DNA of 64,000 nt from Spongiihabitans sp965206355 (GCA_965206355.1 OZ242212.1:2170001-2234000); one strand, 5' to 3'; positions 18,118 to 27,998 are shown, numbered from the stretch's first letter. Made by a program: numbers and translations. Notes: a model not told the origin generated them from the letters alone.

Positions 18118-18305
18118 GCTGTTTTACCTCACTCTCACCTATCACCCGCTCCGTTTCCTTAACACGTTTTCTTGAGCAAGCATAGTGATTACCGTCATAA
18201 GACGACAACCCGCACAATATTTTGCTTATGATATATTTTCAGGATGCCCAGACAAAACAACCTGCGCAGAACATTCTCTGCACTGTATGACACGGAAAAC
18301 CAGAA

Positions 18306-18470
18306 ATTCAGAACAATCCTTCCACCATCACCTTGTTCATTGATGCCAATTCAGAACAATCCTTCCACGTCACCTTGTTCATTGATGCCAATTCAGAACA
18401 ATCCTTCCACGTCACCTTGTTCATTGATGCCAATTCAGAACAATCCTTCCACGTCACCTTGTTCATTGAT
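18306..18470. repeat. 42-bp tandem repeat of the fhs 3' end
   Basis: Four adjacent copies of a 42-bp unit starting ATTCAGAACAATCCTTCCAC lie at 18306-18348 (43 bp, slightly diverged), 18349-18390, 18391-18432 and 18433-about 18470. The last copy is the true 3' end of fhs on the minus strand, including its TGA. Each unit therefore encodes INEQGDVEGLF, stop, and two further codons; 42 bp is 14 codons, so all copies stay in frame. Confidence 0.95.
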
Positions 18471-20102
18471 ACAAATGCGGTTTGCCGCTGGTTCTCTGGG
18501 CAAACCGGGCATGGTCATAATATCGCCACAAACGACAACGATAAAACCGGCTCCGGCAGATAATCGGACTTCCCGTATGGGCAAGAAATGACCGGTCGGC
18601 GCACCCTTTTGGTTGGGATCAGTCGAAAAACTGTATTGGGTTTTAGCAATACAAACCGGAAAATGACCAAATCCACCCTCCTGAAGTACCTTGATGTCAC
18701 TAATCGTCTTTTGATCGGCAGTAATATCGTCAGCACGATAAATTTTAGTTGCCACCGTTTTGATTTTGTCCCACAACGGCATATCATCAGGATATATCGT
18801 GGCAAATTTGCTTTCATCACTATCGGCAATTCTTGCCACCTCTTGCGCGAGTTCCGTAGTCCCCGCACCCCCGTCTGACCAATGGTTCGCATCAATGGCT
18901 TTAACGCCGTAGCCCTCGGTCAACTCCCGTACCGCAGCCATTTCAGCATCGGTATCGGCACTGAATCGGTTAATCGCCACCACTGTGGACACACCATAGG
19001 ATTTAACATTTTCAATGTGGCGGGCAAGATTGACGCAACCCGCCTTAACCGCTTGCACATTTTCTTTAGCAAGCTCATCTTTTGCCACACCGCCATGCAT
19101 TTTCAATGCGCGTACTGTGGCAACCAACACCACCACATCGGGTGCCAGACCGGCACTGCGACACTTGATATCAAAGAACTTCTCGGCACCCAGATCGGCA
19201 CCGAAACCGGCTTCGGTAACAACGTATGGCGCAAGTTTCATAGCCGCACGAGTGGCAATTACCGAATTACAGCCATGCGCAATGTTTGCAAATGGACCAC
19301 CGTGGATGAACGCCGGATTATGCTCCAGCGTCTGCACCAAATTAGGGGCAATGGCATCCTTGAGTAGCACCGTCATTGGTCCCGGTGCTTTCACCGCCTC
19401 CGCGCGTACCGGCTGCCGATCGCGGGTGTAACCAATCACAATTTGACCGAGCCGTCGCTCCAGATCTCTGGCATCTTTGGCAAGGCAAAATATCGCCATC
19501 ACTTCCGAGGCAACGGTAATATCAAAGCCATCTTCGCGTGGGTAACCATTGGCAACACCACCGAGCGAGCTGGTTATCTGGCGTAACGAACGATCATTCA
19601 TATCCACAACCCGCCGCCACGCCACTCGCCGGGTGTCAATCCCTGAGGCATTGCCCCAGTAGATATGATTATCAATCAATGCCGACAATAAACTGTGCGC
19701 CGAAGTAATCGCATGGAAATCACCAGTAAAATGTAAATTAATATCTTCCATCGGGATGACCTGCGCATAGCCTCCTCCGGCTGCCCCGCCTTTCATACCG
19801 AAACAGGGCCCCAAGGAAGGCTCACGTAAACACACCATCGCCTTTTTACCAACCTTATTGAGGCCATCAGTCAGTCCAACCGACGTGGTAGTTTTCCCTT
19901 CCCCAGCAGGGGTTGGCGTAATCGCTGTTACTAGGATTAGTTTGCCGTCAGGCTTATCTTTTAGTGAATCAATATAATTCAAACTGACCTTTGCTTTAGT
20001 ATGACCAAAGGGCAGCAGAGCCTCACTGGGAATATCCAGTTTGTCCGCTATTTCAAAAATAGGCTTAATAGGCGCATTTTGCGCGATCTCAATATCACTC
20101 AT
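18435..20102 (-). CDS. fhs: Formate-tetrahydrofolate ligase
   Basis: The 555-residue enzyme makes 10-formyl-tetrahydrofolate from formate, ATP and tetrahydrofolate. The ATP-binding loop TPTPAGEGKTTT (about residues 62-73), the REPSLGPCFGMKGGAAGGG segment, FTGDFHAITSAHSLL, HGGPFANIAHGCNS and the C-terminal MTMPGLP are all family signatures. The length is normal. The extreme 3' end is tandemly repeated just beyond the stop codon. It sits near the formate dehydrogenase genes, so formate can be either activated to C1-folate or oxidised to CO2. Confidence 0.97.
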   Translation of the reverse strand: MSDIEIAQNAPIKPIFEIADKLDIPSEALLPFGHTKAKVSLNYIDSLKDKPDGKLILVTAITPTPAGEGKTTTSVGLTDGLNKVGKKAMVCLREPSLGPCFGMKGGAAGGGYAQVIPMEDINLHFTGDFHAITSAHSLLSALIDNHIYWGNASGIDTRRVAWRRVVDMNDRSLRQITSSLGGVANGYPREDGFDITVASEVMAIFCLAKDARDLERRLGQIVIGYTRDRQPVRAEAVKAPGPMTVLLKDAIAPNLVQTLEHNPAFIHGGPFANIAHGCNSVIATRAAMKLAPYVVTEAGFGADLGAEKFFDIKCRSAGLAPDVVVLVATVRALKMHGGVAKDELAKENVQAVKAGCVNLARHIENVKSYGVSTVVAINRFSADTDAEMAAVRELTEGYGVKAIDANHWSDGGAGTTELAQEVARIADSDESKFATIYPDDMPLWDKIKTVATKIYRADDITADQKTISDIKVLQEGGFGHFPVCIAKTQYSFSTDPNQKGAPTGHFLPIREVRLSAGAGFIVVVCGDIMTMPGLPREPAANRICINEQGDVEGLF

Positions 20103-20299
20103 CAGTTCTTAAATTCAGGGCTTAAATTCAGGTTAGTCGGTTATGGGCTAGTTATTGGTATGTAATACCTTTATATTTTATGTGCCTATTATCGCCGACA
20201 GTCAGGCTACTAATGGCGACATAGACAACGGCGCCGATTCTACCACCGTTCGCACTGACCTGCTTGTTTTTAATCGCGCTTCAAATCAAGCCAAAACCA

Positions 20300-21328
20300 T
20301 CATACCCGCAATACAATTTTCCCAAAATGGCTACCAGCATCCATAGTACGGTGGGCATCTGCGGCATATTCTAATGGAAATTCAGAAAATATAAGCGGTG
20401 CGATCTTATTTTCTGCCAGCAATGGCAATACCGCTTTAGCAAATGCTGCAATAATCGCCGCTTTTTCAGGTCGTGGGCGTGAGCGCAATACCGAACCAAT
20501 AATACGCTGTCGCTTCACCATAGTCAGTGCCAGATCAAGTGGTGCGACAGCCCCGCCCATTACGCCAATCAGTAACAGCGTTCCCGCAACCGCAAGGCAA
20601 CGCATATTAGCTTGCAGATACGCCCCACCAATATGATCAAGAATCACATTCGCCCCGCCGCCACTCCCATATTGGGCAGTATATTCCCTGACCTTATCGG
20701 CAAATGATTCATTCTGATAATCAATCACATAATCAACGCCCAGTTGTTCAACGCGCTCGACTTTGCCAGTGGAGGCGGTTACTATTATTTTGGCATCTGC
20801 CACCAGTTGTTGACAAAGCTGGATTGCCGCGGTATTGACCCCGCCACCGCCGCCATGCAGTAATATCGATTGTGCGGACGATTGCGTAGACGACTGACCA
20901 ACCAACTGCTCGCCACCCAGACCCGCCAGCACAAATAGATTAAGATAAGCAGTTATGTAGGTTTCGCAAACGCAGGCAGCCTGACTAAAATTCAGATTAT
21001 CGGGAATAGGTATAACATGATCGGTGTAAGCAAGCGCATACTCGGCATAGCCACCGCCGCCAATAAGTGCCATCACTCGCTCGCCCACTTTCCAGCGCGT
21101 GACATCCGCCCCCAGCTTAGCTACTGTCCCAGCAACTTCCAAGCCAAGAATATCAGAGTCGCCTTTAGGCGGCGCATAATTGCCCTGACGTTGTACGACA
21201 TCGGGTCGGTTGACCGAGGTTGCCGCTACCTTGATTAAAATTTGCTGCTGCCCGACAACTGGCATATCAGCATCACCAAAAACCATCATTTCTACCCCAC
21301 CGAAACCCTTGAGTAGGATGGCTTTCAT
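20300..21328 (-). CDS. NAD(P)H:quinone oxidoreductase, zinc-independent MDR family
   Basis: About 342 residues with a GroES-like N-terminal domain (VNRPDVVQRQGNYAPPKGDSDILGLE) and a Rossmann domain (SILLHGGGGGVNTAAIQLCQ). The first motif is the QOR/PIG3 subgroup signature and structural zinc cysteines are absent. Such enzymes reduce quinones or enones with NADPH. Two short Gln/Ser stretches near residues 147-155 (QSSTQSSAQS) look like a local insertion. ATG 21328 is preferred to the TTG two codons upstream. Its link with the flanking formate genes is unproven. Confidence 0.88.
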   Translation of the reverse strand: MKAILLKGFGGVEMMVFGDADMPVVGQQQILIKVAATSVNRPDVVQRQGNYAPPKGDSDILGLEVAGTVAKLGADVTRWKVGERVMALIGGGGYAEYALAYTDHVIPIPDNLNFSQAACVCETYITAYLNLFVLAGLGGEQLVGQSSTQSSAQSILLHGGGGGVNTAAIQLCQQLVADAKIIVTASTGKVERVEQLGVDYVIDYQNESFADKVREYTAQYGSGGGANVILDHIGGAYLQANMRCLAVAGTLLLIGVMGGAVAPLDLALTMVKRQRIIGSVLRSRPRPEKAAIIAAFAKAVLPLLAENKIAPLIFSEFPLEYAADAHRTMDAGSHFGKIVLRV

Positions 21329-21360
21329 GCTCAATCAGACTGCTGTTTCGGAGATATTGT

Positions 21361-21499
21361 GAGACCTTTGCACGAAAGCCATTTCACCTGCATGCTGCGT
21401 TAAAATCGTACTCAATCGGTCATTTATAAGCATAAACTCCCTCATTCCGTGCGTTTTTGCCTGGCCTAAAAGCGAAATCATCTTCCGTGCAAAGGTCTC
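21361..21499 (+). mobile_element. MITE copy 5 (139 bp)
   Basis: Full-length copy with target duplication ATTGT at 21356-21360 and 21500-21504. It lies upstream of the quinone oxidoreductase gene, about 32 bp before its start, so it may replace or displace that gene's promoter. Confidence 0.95.
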
Positions 21500-21641
21500 A
21501 TTGTAATGGTGATCATGCTATAAACTTCAAAAGATACTCATGGTGATCAAACTGTTGAATGATTTGTTATGTTGCATTTAAGCTAATGCGCTTAACACTG
21601 CCTATTGTACATTCCCGCATACGAGGAAATTGCGACATCTC

Positions 21642-24449
21642 TCAGTCTGCCGCTTCAACCCTGGCTGCACAAAATTTGAATTCGGGGATTTTCCCCACCG
21701 GGTCTAAAGCTGGATTGGTTAGGGTGTTGGCAGCGGCTTCGGCGTAACAAAATGGGATAAAAATCATATCATCGGGTAAGGCGGTGTCCGCTCTGGCAAT
21801 TAATTCTATACTGCCTCTGCGCGTCGAAACTTTGATTTTTTTCCCCGCTTCGACTTGCAAATTACACAGTGCCTGAGGAGACATTGAGGCAATCGCTTCC
21901 GGTTCAATCTGATCCAGCACGCGGGTACGACGAGTCATTGAACCGGTGTGCCAGTGTTCCAGTTGTCTGCCAGTGGATAGAATCATCGGATACGCATCAT
22001 CGGGCAATTCATCGGGTGAGACCAAGTGTGCCGGCACGAGTTTTGCACGTTTGTTCGGGGTCGGAAAACCCTTATCAAACACAATATCATCGCCCGGCTT
22101 GTCGACAGCCTGACAGGGATAAGTAACCGCATTTTCCGCTAATAGGCGATCCCAGCTAATATTGTTCAATGACGACATAACCCCGCTCATTTCTGCGTAA
22201 ATATCTCTTGGATGTGTGTAGTTCCAATCCAGCCCCATACGTTTGGCAATTTCCTGCGTAATCCACCAATCCTGACGAGTCTCGCCCGGTAGTTTTAGGG
22301 CACTTCGCCCCATCTGCACCTGACGGTTGGTGTTGGTCACCGTGCCTTCTTTTTCCGGCCATGCCGATGCTGGCAATATGACATCCGCATAAAATGCCGT
22401 TTCGGTCAGGAATAAATCCTGCACCACTAAATGCTCCAGTTTTGCCAATGCGTCTCTGGCGTGTTGCACATCGGGATCGGACATTGCCGGATTTTCTCCC
22501 ATGATATACATGCCCGATATTTTATCATCGTGAATCGCATCCATAATCTCTACCACGGTCAAGCCACGCTGGGGATCCAGTTTTGTGCCCCAGGCATCTT
22601 CAAAACGGGCGCGCAGATTATCCGCATCAACCAACTGATAATCGGGCAACATCATCGGAATCAAGCCCGCATCCGAAGCCCCCTGCACATTATTTTGACC
22701 ACGCAACGGATGCAAGCCAGTACCAGCACGACCGACCTGACCAGTAATTAGCGATAATGCGATCAGACATCGTGCATTGTCGGTGCCGTGAACATGCTGG
22801 GAAATTCCCATCCCCCAGAAAATAATGGCAGCTTTGGCAGTAGCAAAAGTTCGGGCAACTTCACGTAAGGTGTGTGCGTCAATGCCACAGATTGCCTGCA
22901 TATTCTCGGGTGAAAAATCCTTAATGTGTTTCTTCAGGTTTTCAAAGCCTTCGGTGTGCTGCTCAACATAATTTTGATCGTATAAATTCTCTTCAATGAT
23001 GGTATGGAGAATGCCATTGAGCATCGCCACATCAGTACCCGGCTTAAACTGCAACATCTGCGTTGCATGTCGTTTCAAAGCGGTACCGCGCGGATCCATA
23101 ACAATCAAGGTGCCACGCTTGGCCGCCTGTTTGAAAAAGGTTGCTGCCACCGGATGATTGCCTGCAGGATTGGCACCAATCACAATCACACAATCCGCAT
23201 CTTCTACCGCATTAAAGGGTGCCGATACCGCACCCGATCCGACACCTTCCAGTAATGCGGCTACCGATGAGGCATGACAAAGTCGGGTACAGTGATCGAC
23301 ATTATTGGTGCCAAAGCCAGTACGCACCAGTTTTTGAAAAATATAGGCCTCTTCGTTGCTACATTTCGCAGAACCAAACCCCGCCAAAGCGTTACCACCA
23401 CGCTGATCACGGACTTTTTTCAGCCCAGCAGCCGCCAAATCCAAGGCTTCTTCCCAACTCGCTTCACGAAAATGTGTCAGCGGCTTTGACGGGTCAAGAT
23501 CAATATCGCCGACCTTGTTGCTTTTGTCCAAACGGATAAGTGGTTTGGTTAAGCGATGCGGATGTTTCACATAATCAAAACCGAATCTGCCTTTGACACA
23601 TAACCGATTCCGGTTGGCGGGTCCGGCACGCCCCTGAACGGCAACAATTTCATTGTCTTTTGTCTGATAAGTTATCTGACAGCCAACCCCACAATACGGG
23701 CAAACGCTATCCGTTTCAGTCAAGGGCTTGCGTAATGAAGTGCCTGACGAATCACCTGGTGACTCGGTGGTCAAGTCGGTTCTGCCGACCCCTTTTTCGT
23801 CCACCAGCGTTGCCTCCATAAGCGCACCAGTCGGACAGACCTGCACACATTCCCCACACGCCACACAAGTACTGTCGCCCATCGGATCATCAAAATCAAA
23901 AACAATTTTAGCCTTATGTCCACGAAACGCCATACCAATAACGTCATTAACCTGCACTTCACGGCAAGCTCTGACGCATAGGTTACATTGAATACAGGCA
24001 TCCAGCGCCACATACATAGCCGGATGACTGTTATCCGCTGCGGGTGTTTGCCGCGCTGAAAATCGGCTGGTTGATACCGACAACTTATCCGCCCATTGCC
24101 AAAGATGCGAATTCTGCTGATGGGCAAGCGCTCGTTTCGGTTGATCGGCGACCAGTAATTCCATCACCAGCGTTTGTGCTGTGGTTGCCTTCGCGCTGTT
24201 CGTGCTTACTACCATTCCCTCAACTGGTTTGCGTAAACACGATGCAGCGAGTACCCGTTCGCCTTCGATTTCTACCATACATGCCCGACAATTGCCGTCC
24301 GCTCTGTAATCCAGCGCAGGTGTATAACAAAGATGCGGAATATCTATTTGCTGACGTTTTGCCACCTGCCAGATGGTTTCATCTACATCAGCCTGTACCG
24401 ATTCGCCATTGAGGGTAAACTTGATGGGCGTTTTTGTTGCGCATGACAT
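21642..24449 (-). CDS. fdhA: NAD-dependent formate dehydrogenase, molybdenum subunit
   Basis: The 935-residue protein has, in order, a 2Fe-2S ferredoxin-like domain (CYTPALDYRADGNCRACMVE), a His-Cys region, two 4Fe-4S sites (CIQCNLCVRAC and CVACGECVQVC), another cluster site CPYCGVGC, and the bis-MGD molybdenum domain. The active-site loop DHCTRLCHASS places a Cys, not selenocysteine, as the metal ligand. A C-terminal molydopterin dinucleotide domain starts near ILSTGRQLEHWHTG. This matches FdsA-type soluble formate dehydrogenases, which oxidise formate to CO2. The start ATG overlaps the fdhB stop by one base (TAATG), so the two are co-translated. Confidence 0.95.
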   Translation of the reverse strand: MSCATKTPIKFTLNGESVQADVDETIWQVAKRQQIDIPHLCYTPALDYRADGNCRACMVEIEGERVLAASCLRKPVEGMVVSTNSAKATTAQTLVMELLVADQPKRALAHQQNSHLWQWADKLSVSTSRFSARQTPAADNSHPAMYVALDACIQCNLCVRACREVQVNDVIGMAFRGHKAKIVFDFDDPMGDSTCVACGECVQVCPTGALMEATLVDEKGVGRTDLTTESPGDSSGTSLRKPLTETDSVCPYCGVGCQITYQTKDNEIVAVQGRAGPANRNRLCVKGRFGFDYVKHPHRLTKPLIRLDKSNKVGDIDLDPSKPLTHFREASWEEALDLAAAGLKKVRDQRGGNALAGFGSAKCSNEEAYIFQKLVRTGFGTNNVDHCTRLCHASSVAALLEGVGSGAVSAPFNAVEDADCVIVIGANPAGNHPVAATFFKQAAKRGTLIVMDPRGTALKRHATQMLQFKPGTDVAMLNGILHTIIEENLYDQNYVEQHTEGFENLKKHIKDFSPENMQAICGIDAHTLREVARTFATAKAAIIFWGMGISQHVHGTDNARCLIALSLITGQVGRAGTGLHPLRGQNNVQGASDAGLIPMMLPDYQLVDADNLRARFEDAWGTKLDPQRGLTVVEIMDAIHDDKISGMYIMGENPAMSDPDVQHARDALAKLEHLVVQDLFLTETAFYADVILPASAWPEKEGTVTNTNRQVQMGRSALKLPGETRQDWWITQEIAKRMGLDWNYTHPRDIYAEMSGVMSSLNNISWDRLLAENAVTYPCQAVDKPGDDIVFDKGFPTPNKRAKLVPAHLVSPDELPDDAYPMILSTGRQLEHWHTGSMTRRTRVLDQIEPEAIASMSPQALCNLQVEAGKKIKVSTRRGSIELIARADTALPDDMIFIPFCYAEAAANTLTNPALDPVGKIPEFKFCAARVEAAD

Positions 24450-26149
24450 TACAAATCCTCCGGAAAATATTTCAACACACAGTTTATCGGGTTACCAGCA
24501 GCCTGACCCAAACCACAGATTGAGGCATCGGTCATTACCGTACTCAAATCGTTGAGCAAGGCGACATCCCAGCTTGGCTGTGCCATCACTTCAACCGCTT
24601 TTTCCGTACCAACACGACAAGGTGTACATTGACCACAACTTTCATCCTTAAAGAAACGCATCAGATTTAACGCCACATCTTTCATATTATCCTGATCGCT
24701 AAACACCACCACCGCAGCAGAACCAATAAAGCAACCATATTCCTGCAACGTGCCAAAATCCAGAGGCACTTGATCAATGGAGGCTGGCAATATACCGCCA
24801 GAAGCACCGCCGGGCAAATAAGCTTTGAAGCTATGACCATCGCGCATTCCCCCGCAATAGTCATTGATTAAATCGCGGATGGATATACCCGCTGGCGCCA
24901 GTTTAACCCCCGGATTTTTGACACGCCCAGATACCGAATAACTACGCCAACCCTTGCAACCATTGGTGCCTGCATCAGCAAACCACGCCGCTCCTTTTTC
25001 CACAATATCTCTAACCCAAAACAAAGTTTCCACGTTATGCTCAAGTGTCGGGCGACCAAATAAGCCAACCTCAGCCACATACGGCGGACGATTGCGTGGC
25101 AACCCGCGCTTGCCCTCAATAGATTCAATCATTGCCGATTCTTCGCCACAAATATAAGCCCCCGCGCCACGTCTTATTTCAATGTCCAGATGAGCTGCCA
25201 GCCCGGCCGCTTTAACCTTGTTAATTTCACTTTTAAGCAAGGCAATAATCGCCGGATATTCATCGCGAATATAAATGTAACAGGTCTCAACACCCACAGC
25301 CCAAGCCGCGATGAGCATACCCTCAATAAAGCGATGAGGATCGGTTTCCAGATAATAGCGATCTTTGAAAGTACCGGGCTCTCCCTCATCGCCATTCACT
25401 GCCATCAATCGCGGCCCGGCAAAGCCACGCACGATATGCCATTTCCGAGCGGCAGGAAAGCCCGCACCACCCAATCCTTTTAATGCCGAGCTATCCAGCG
25501 TTGCGATAATCTCCTCGGCAGTATGTTGCGCCGACAAACAGGCTTTGAGTAAGGCATACCCGCCCTTTTTGCTATAGCCAGCATAATCAATATAGTCAGG
25601 GCAATGTGGATGGGTAAGATTATTGGTAACCGCCTCCAGCACCTGCTCTTTGTCGGCGTTACCAATATGGTTATGCCCGACTTCCACAACCGGTGCCATC
25701 TCGCACCGCCCCATACAGGGTGCACGGACGACTCGAAACGCAGACGTTGCCGATTTTTCCAAAGCGTCCGTCAGTGCATCAGCACCCGCAAGCTGGCAGG
25801 CGATACTGTCGCATACTCGTATCGTCGTCGCTGGTGGCGCCGTGTCGCCCTCCTTAACCACGTCAAAATGAGCATAAAATGTCGCCACTTCATAAACTTC
25901 GGTTTGCGACAACTTCATTTCTTCTGCCAATGCGGCCAGATGTGCGCTGGACAAATGCCCATATTTATCCTGCAACAGATGCAGATACTCAAGCAACAAA
26001 TCCCGCCGCCGCGGGACATCGCCCAGCAATTCCTTGATCTGCTCCTGAGCAAGCGGAATAACTTGACGTCCTTTGGGTCTTGAATGGGTTTTATACTTAC
26101 CCCGTCCGGGATGCCCTCGTTTCATTGCAATATGCTTAACAACACTCAT
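24449..26149 (-). CDS. fdhB: Formate dehydrogenase NADH-binding subunit (NuoE-NuoF fusion)
   Basis: About 566 residues from ATG 26149. The N-terminal part is a NuoE/FdsG-like thioredoxin-fold 2Fe-2S domain (cysteines in RVCDSIACQ and APCMGRCE). The rest is NuoF/FdsB-like: FMN site GLGGAGFPAARKW, NADH-site NGDEGEPGTFKDR, and the 4Fe-4S site ESCGQCTPCRVGT. In many Fds-type enzymes these are separate genes; here they are fused in one polypeptide, directly upstream of fdhA. It delivers electrons from formate to NAD+. A GTG at 26170 would add seven residues. No fdhD-type accessory gene is in the window. Confidence 0.93.
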   Translation of the reverse strand: MSVVKHIAMKRGHPGRGKYKTHSRPKGRQVIPLAQEQIKELLGDVPRRRDLLLEYLHLLQDKYGHLSSAHLAALAEEMKLSQTEVYEVATFYAHFDVVKEGDTAPPATTIRVCDSIACQLAGADALTDALEKSATSAFRVVRAPCMGRCEMAPVVEVGHNHIGNADKEQVLEAVTNNLTHPHCPDYIDYAGYSKKGGYALLKACLSAQHTAEEIIATLDSSALKGLGGAGFPAARKWHIVRGFAGPRLMAVNGDEGEPGTFKDRYYLETDPHRFIEGMLIAAWAVGVETCYIYIRDEYPAIIALLKSEINKVKAAGLAAHLDIEIRRGAGAYICGEESAMIESIEGKRGLPRNRPPYVAEVGLFGRPTLEHNVETLFWVRDIVEKGAAWFADAGTNGCKGWRSYSVSGRVKNPGVKLAPAGISIRDLINDYCGGMRDGHSFKAYLPGGASGGILPASIDQVPLDFGTLQEYGCFIGSAAVVVFSDQDNMKDVALNLMRFFKDESCGQCTPCRVGTEKAVEVMAQPSWDVALLNDLSTVMTDASICGLGQAAGNPINCVLKYFPEDL

Positions 26150-26294
26150 ATAAATAATATTCTCCGGCACGTTATCACCTGTTATTTTATCTCCTGATTA
26201 TAGTGGATAAATTCAGGTGGCGGAGTATAAGTTAAATTGCTGAACGCCGTTTCACTTCCGCTTAATTATTTTTGATAGGGCTGTCCTAGATAAC

Positions 26295-26380
26295 TCCCTA
26301 TTTACACAACTCCATGAGCGACTCAAGATAGGGGCCTAATACATCGTCCCTTCAAGCTCATTTCTGGATTGGAAAAGACT
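26295..26380. mobile_element. Right-end remnant of the accessory-region IS
   Basis: The stretch from CCTATTTACACAACTCC to GGATTGGAAAAGACT is nearly identical to the right end of the IS remnant at 38440-38524 (a handful of differences). It contains the last transposase codons (LHERLKIGA-type) and the terminal inverted repeat. The GC-rich glycosyltransferase block starts immediately after it. Confidence 0.85.
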
Positions 26381-26422
26381 GTCCGTGTTATCGATCCACA
26401 CCATTATGGCATTATTTACCCC

Positions 26423-26650
26423 TTAAAACTGCCGTACAAAGCGCATATCCAACCGCGTGCGGCGGTAATTGCTCAACGGCGAGTTGGATTGCTGGCGCTC
26501 ACGGGCCACCACCAGTTGCGGGCTGAAGCCGTAAAAAGTCAACCCGCGGTTGAGCAGAAACAGGCGCGTGATGCGTTTATCATCCACCCGCCGCTGGCTG
26601 GAAAGCAGCGCGTGGCGGCCATGGCCGGAGAAAAATTCCACCCACGAGAA
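26423..26650 (-). pseudogene. C-terminal remnant of an outer-membrane beta-barrel protein
   Basis: Minus-strand frame ending in LSNYRRTRLDMRFVRQF at 26423, with alternating hydrophobic residues and a terminal Phe. That is the C-terminal signal of outer-membrane barrels, and the segment GLTFYGFSPQLVVARERQQSN resembles the last strands of DUF560/Slam-type proteins. The open frame begins inside the 3' end of the glycosyltransferase gene, so the original N-terminus is missing. Base composition is GC-rich like its neighbour. Confidence 0.5.
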
Positions 26651-26696
26651 CGGCGGCGCAGCGGCGGGTGGCGCGGGCCGGGCGCGGCCCTGCTTT

Positions 26697-27863
26697 TTAT
26701 TCTTTCTGGCCATCATCTTGCGCGCCGGGGGGTTGCGCGCCGGGGGGTTGCGCTGCGCGGAACGTCCAGTACGAGCTCAGGAAATAGTTGAGGAAGGCCG
26801 CCGGCAGGATGCCGCAGCCCTGCAATAACAGCGGCTGGGCATCCGCGAACAGCGCGGAAAGCAGGATGAAAGTGCCGTAGCTCAGGCTCAGGGTCATCAG
26901 CGAGACGAGGTTGAACTTCAACCCGCGGATGCGATTGCGCCCCACCAGCGCCCGCTCGGCGAAGGTCCAGTAGTTATTCAGCAGGAAGTTGGAAATGATC
27001 GATAACTGGATGGCGATGGGCGACGCCAGCAGTTTGTGCACGCCGAATTCGAGCAACACTTGGAAGGCACCGAGATTGACCAATACTCCGCTACAGCCGG
27101 TGACGGCGAACTTGAGGAAGGTGCGGTGGCTGGCCAGGCGCAGCCACCAGACATGGTAGAAAAACTCGATGAGGTCGCGCACCCCGAGTTTGGTGCGGCC
27201 ACGCTCGCGCTCGCGGAAATACACCGGCTCCTCGACGATGCGCGCGCCCGCGTGCATCAGGCGATGCAGCAACACCATCTGAAAAGCGTAGCCCTGCACG
27301 GGAATGTCTTGCACCCTGGCGGCGCGCAAAAGCTCCGCCCGGATCGCCTTGAACCCTGCGGTGCAGTCCCGCACTGCGGCGAGCCCGGCGATCCAGCGCG
27401 CCATGCCGTTGCCCCAGCGCGACAGCAACCGGCGGCCCAGGGACCAGCGCGCGTCCACCGCACCACCGGCGACATAGCGGCTGCCAATGGCAACGTCGGC
27501 GCCGTCCTCAAGCCGCGCCAGCAGGCGGCGCGCATCCGCGGGGTCGTGGGAGAAATCAGCGTCCATCTGCACCAGCGTCGCCGCCCCCAGAGTATCCAGT
27601 GCGTAGCCGAGACCACGCACGTAGGCGTCCCCCAACCCGCGACGGCGCCCTTCCAATAGATGCACGCGGCCATCATCCCGCGCAAACTCACGCACCAGCC
27701 CCGCAGTTCCGTCGGGACTTTCATCGTCCACGATCAAAAACGCGACCTCGTCGCCGGGATACAAAACACACAGCCGCCGCAACAGCGGCACGATGTTAGG
27801 CGCCTCGTTATAGGTGGGAATGACAAAGCACACCCGAACCGGGTTGTTGTTACGCGAATCCAT
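26697..27863 (-). CDS. Dolichol-phosphate-mannose-synthase-like glycosyltransferase with GtrA domain
   Basis: The 388-residue protein joins a GT2 family domain (residues about 10-240; CFVIPTYNEAPNIVPLL, FLIVDDESPDGT, MDADFSHDP, GSRYVAGG) to a C-terminal GtrA-like domain with four predicted membrane helices (about 255-375; FAVTGCSGVLVNLG and SNFLLNNYWTF). Such proteins transfer a sugar from a nucleotide donor to polyprenyl phosphate for surface glycosylation. The tail has a short PPGAQ duplication. GC content is clearly higher than in the flanking genes (about two-thirds G+C by eye), a sign of transfer. It directly abuts an IS right end. Confidence 0.92.
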   Translation of the reverse strand: MDSRNNNPVRVCFVIPTYNEAPNIVPLLRRLCVLYPGDEVAFLIVDDESPDGTAGLVREFARDDGRVHLLEGRRRGLGDAYVRGLGYALDTLGAATLVQMDADFSHDPADARRLLARLEDGADVAIGSRYVAGGAVDARWSLGRRLLSRWGNGMARWIAGLAAVRDCTAGFKAIRAELLRAARVQDIPVQGYAFQMVLLHRLMHAGARIVEEPVYFRERERGRTKLGVRDLIEFFYHVWWLRLASHRTFLKFAVTGCSGVLVNLGAFQVLLEFGVHKLLASPIAIQLSIISNFLLNNYWTFAERALVGRNRIRGLKFNLVSLMTLSLSYGTFILLSALFADAQPLLLQGCGILPAAFLNYFLSSYWTFRAAQPPGAQPPGAQDDGQKE

Positions 27864-27998
27864 GGCGGGGGATTATCCTACTAAAATTACTGGAAGAGAA
27901 ACTGTAGGGAAACTATGAGTGTTCCCTGCTTCTCTCTGTGGTTGTAAATTCCTCAATATTCCTTTATTCTCCCGTGTATCGTTTGAATGGATAAAGTG

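Noticed and set aside
18244..18591. Plus-strand frame with repeated NPSTSPCSLMPIQ units
   Set aside because: It is the reverse reading of the fhs 3' end and its tandem copies; fhs is the real gene.
27036..27659. 207-codon plus-strand open frame antisense to the glycosyltransferase
   Set aside because: It is a shadow frame caused by high GC content; the minus-strand protein has clear GT2 and GtrA motifs and the plus-strand one matches nothing.
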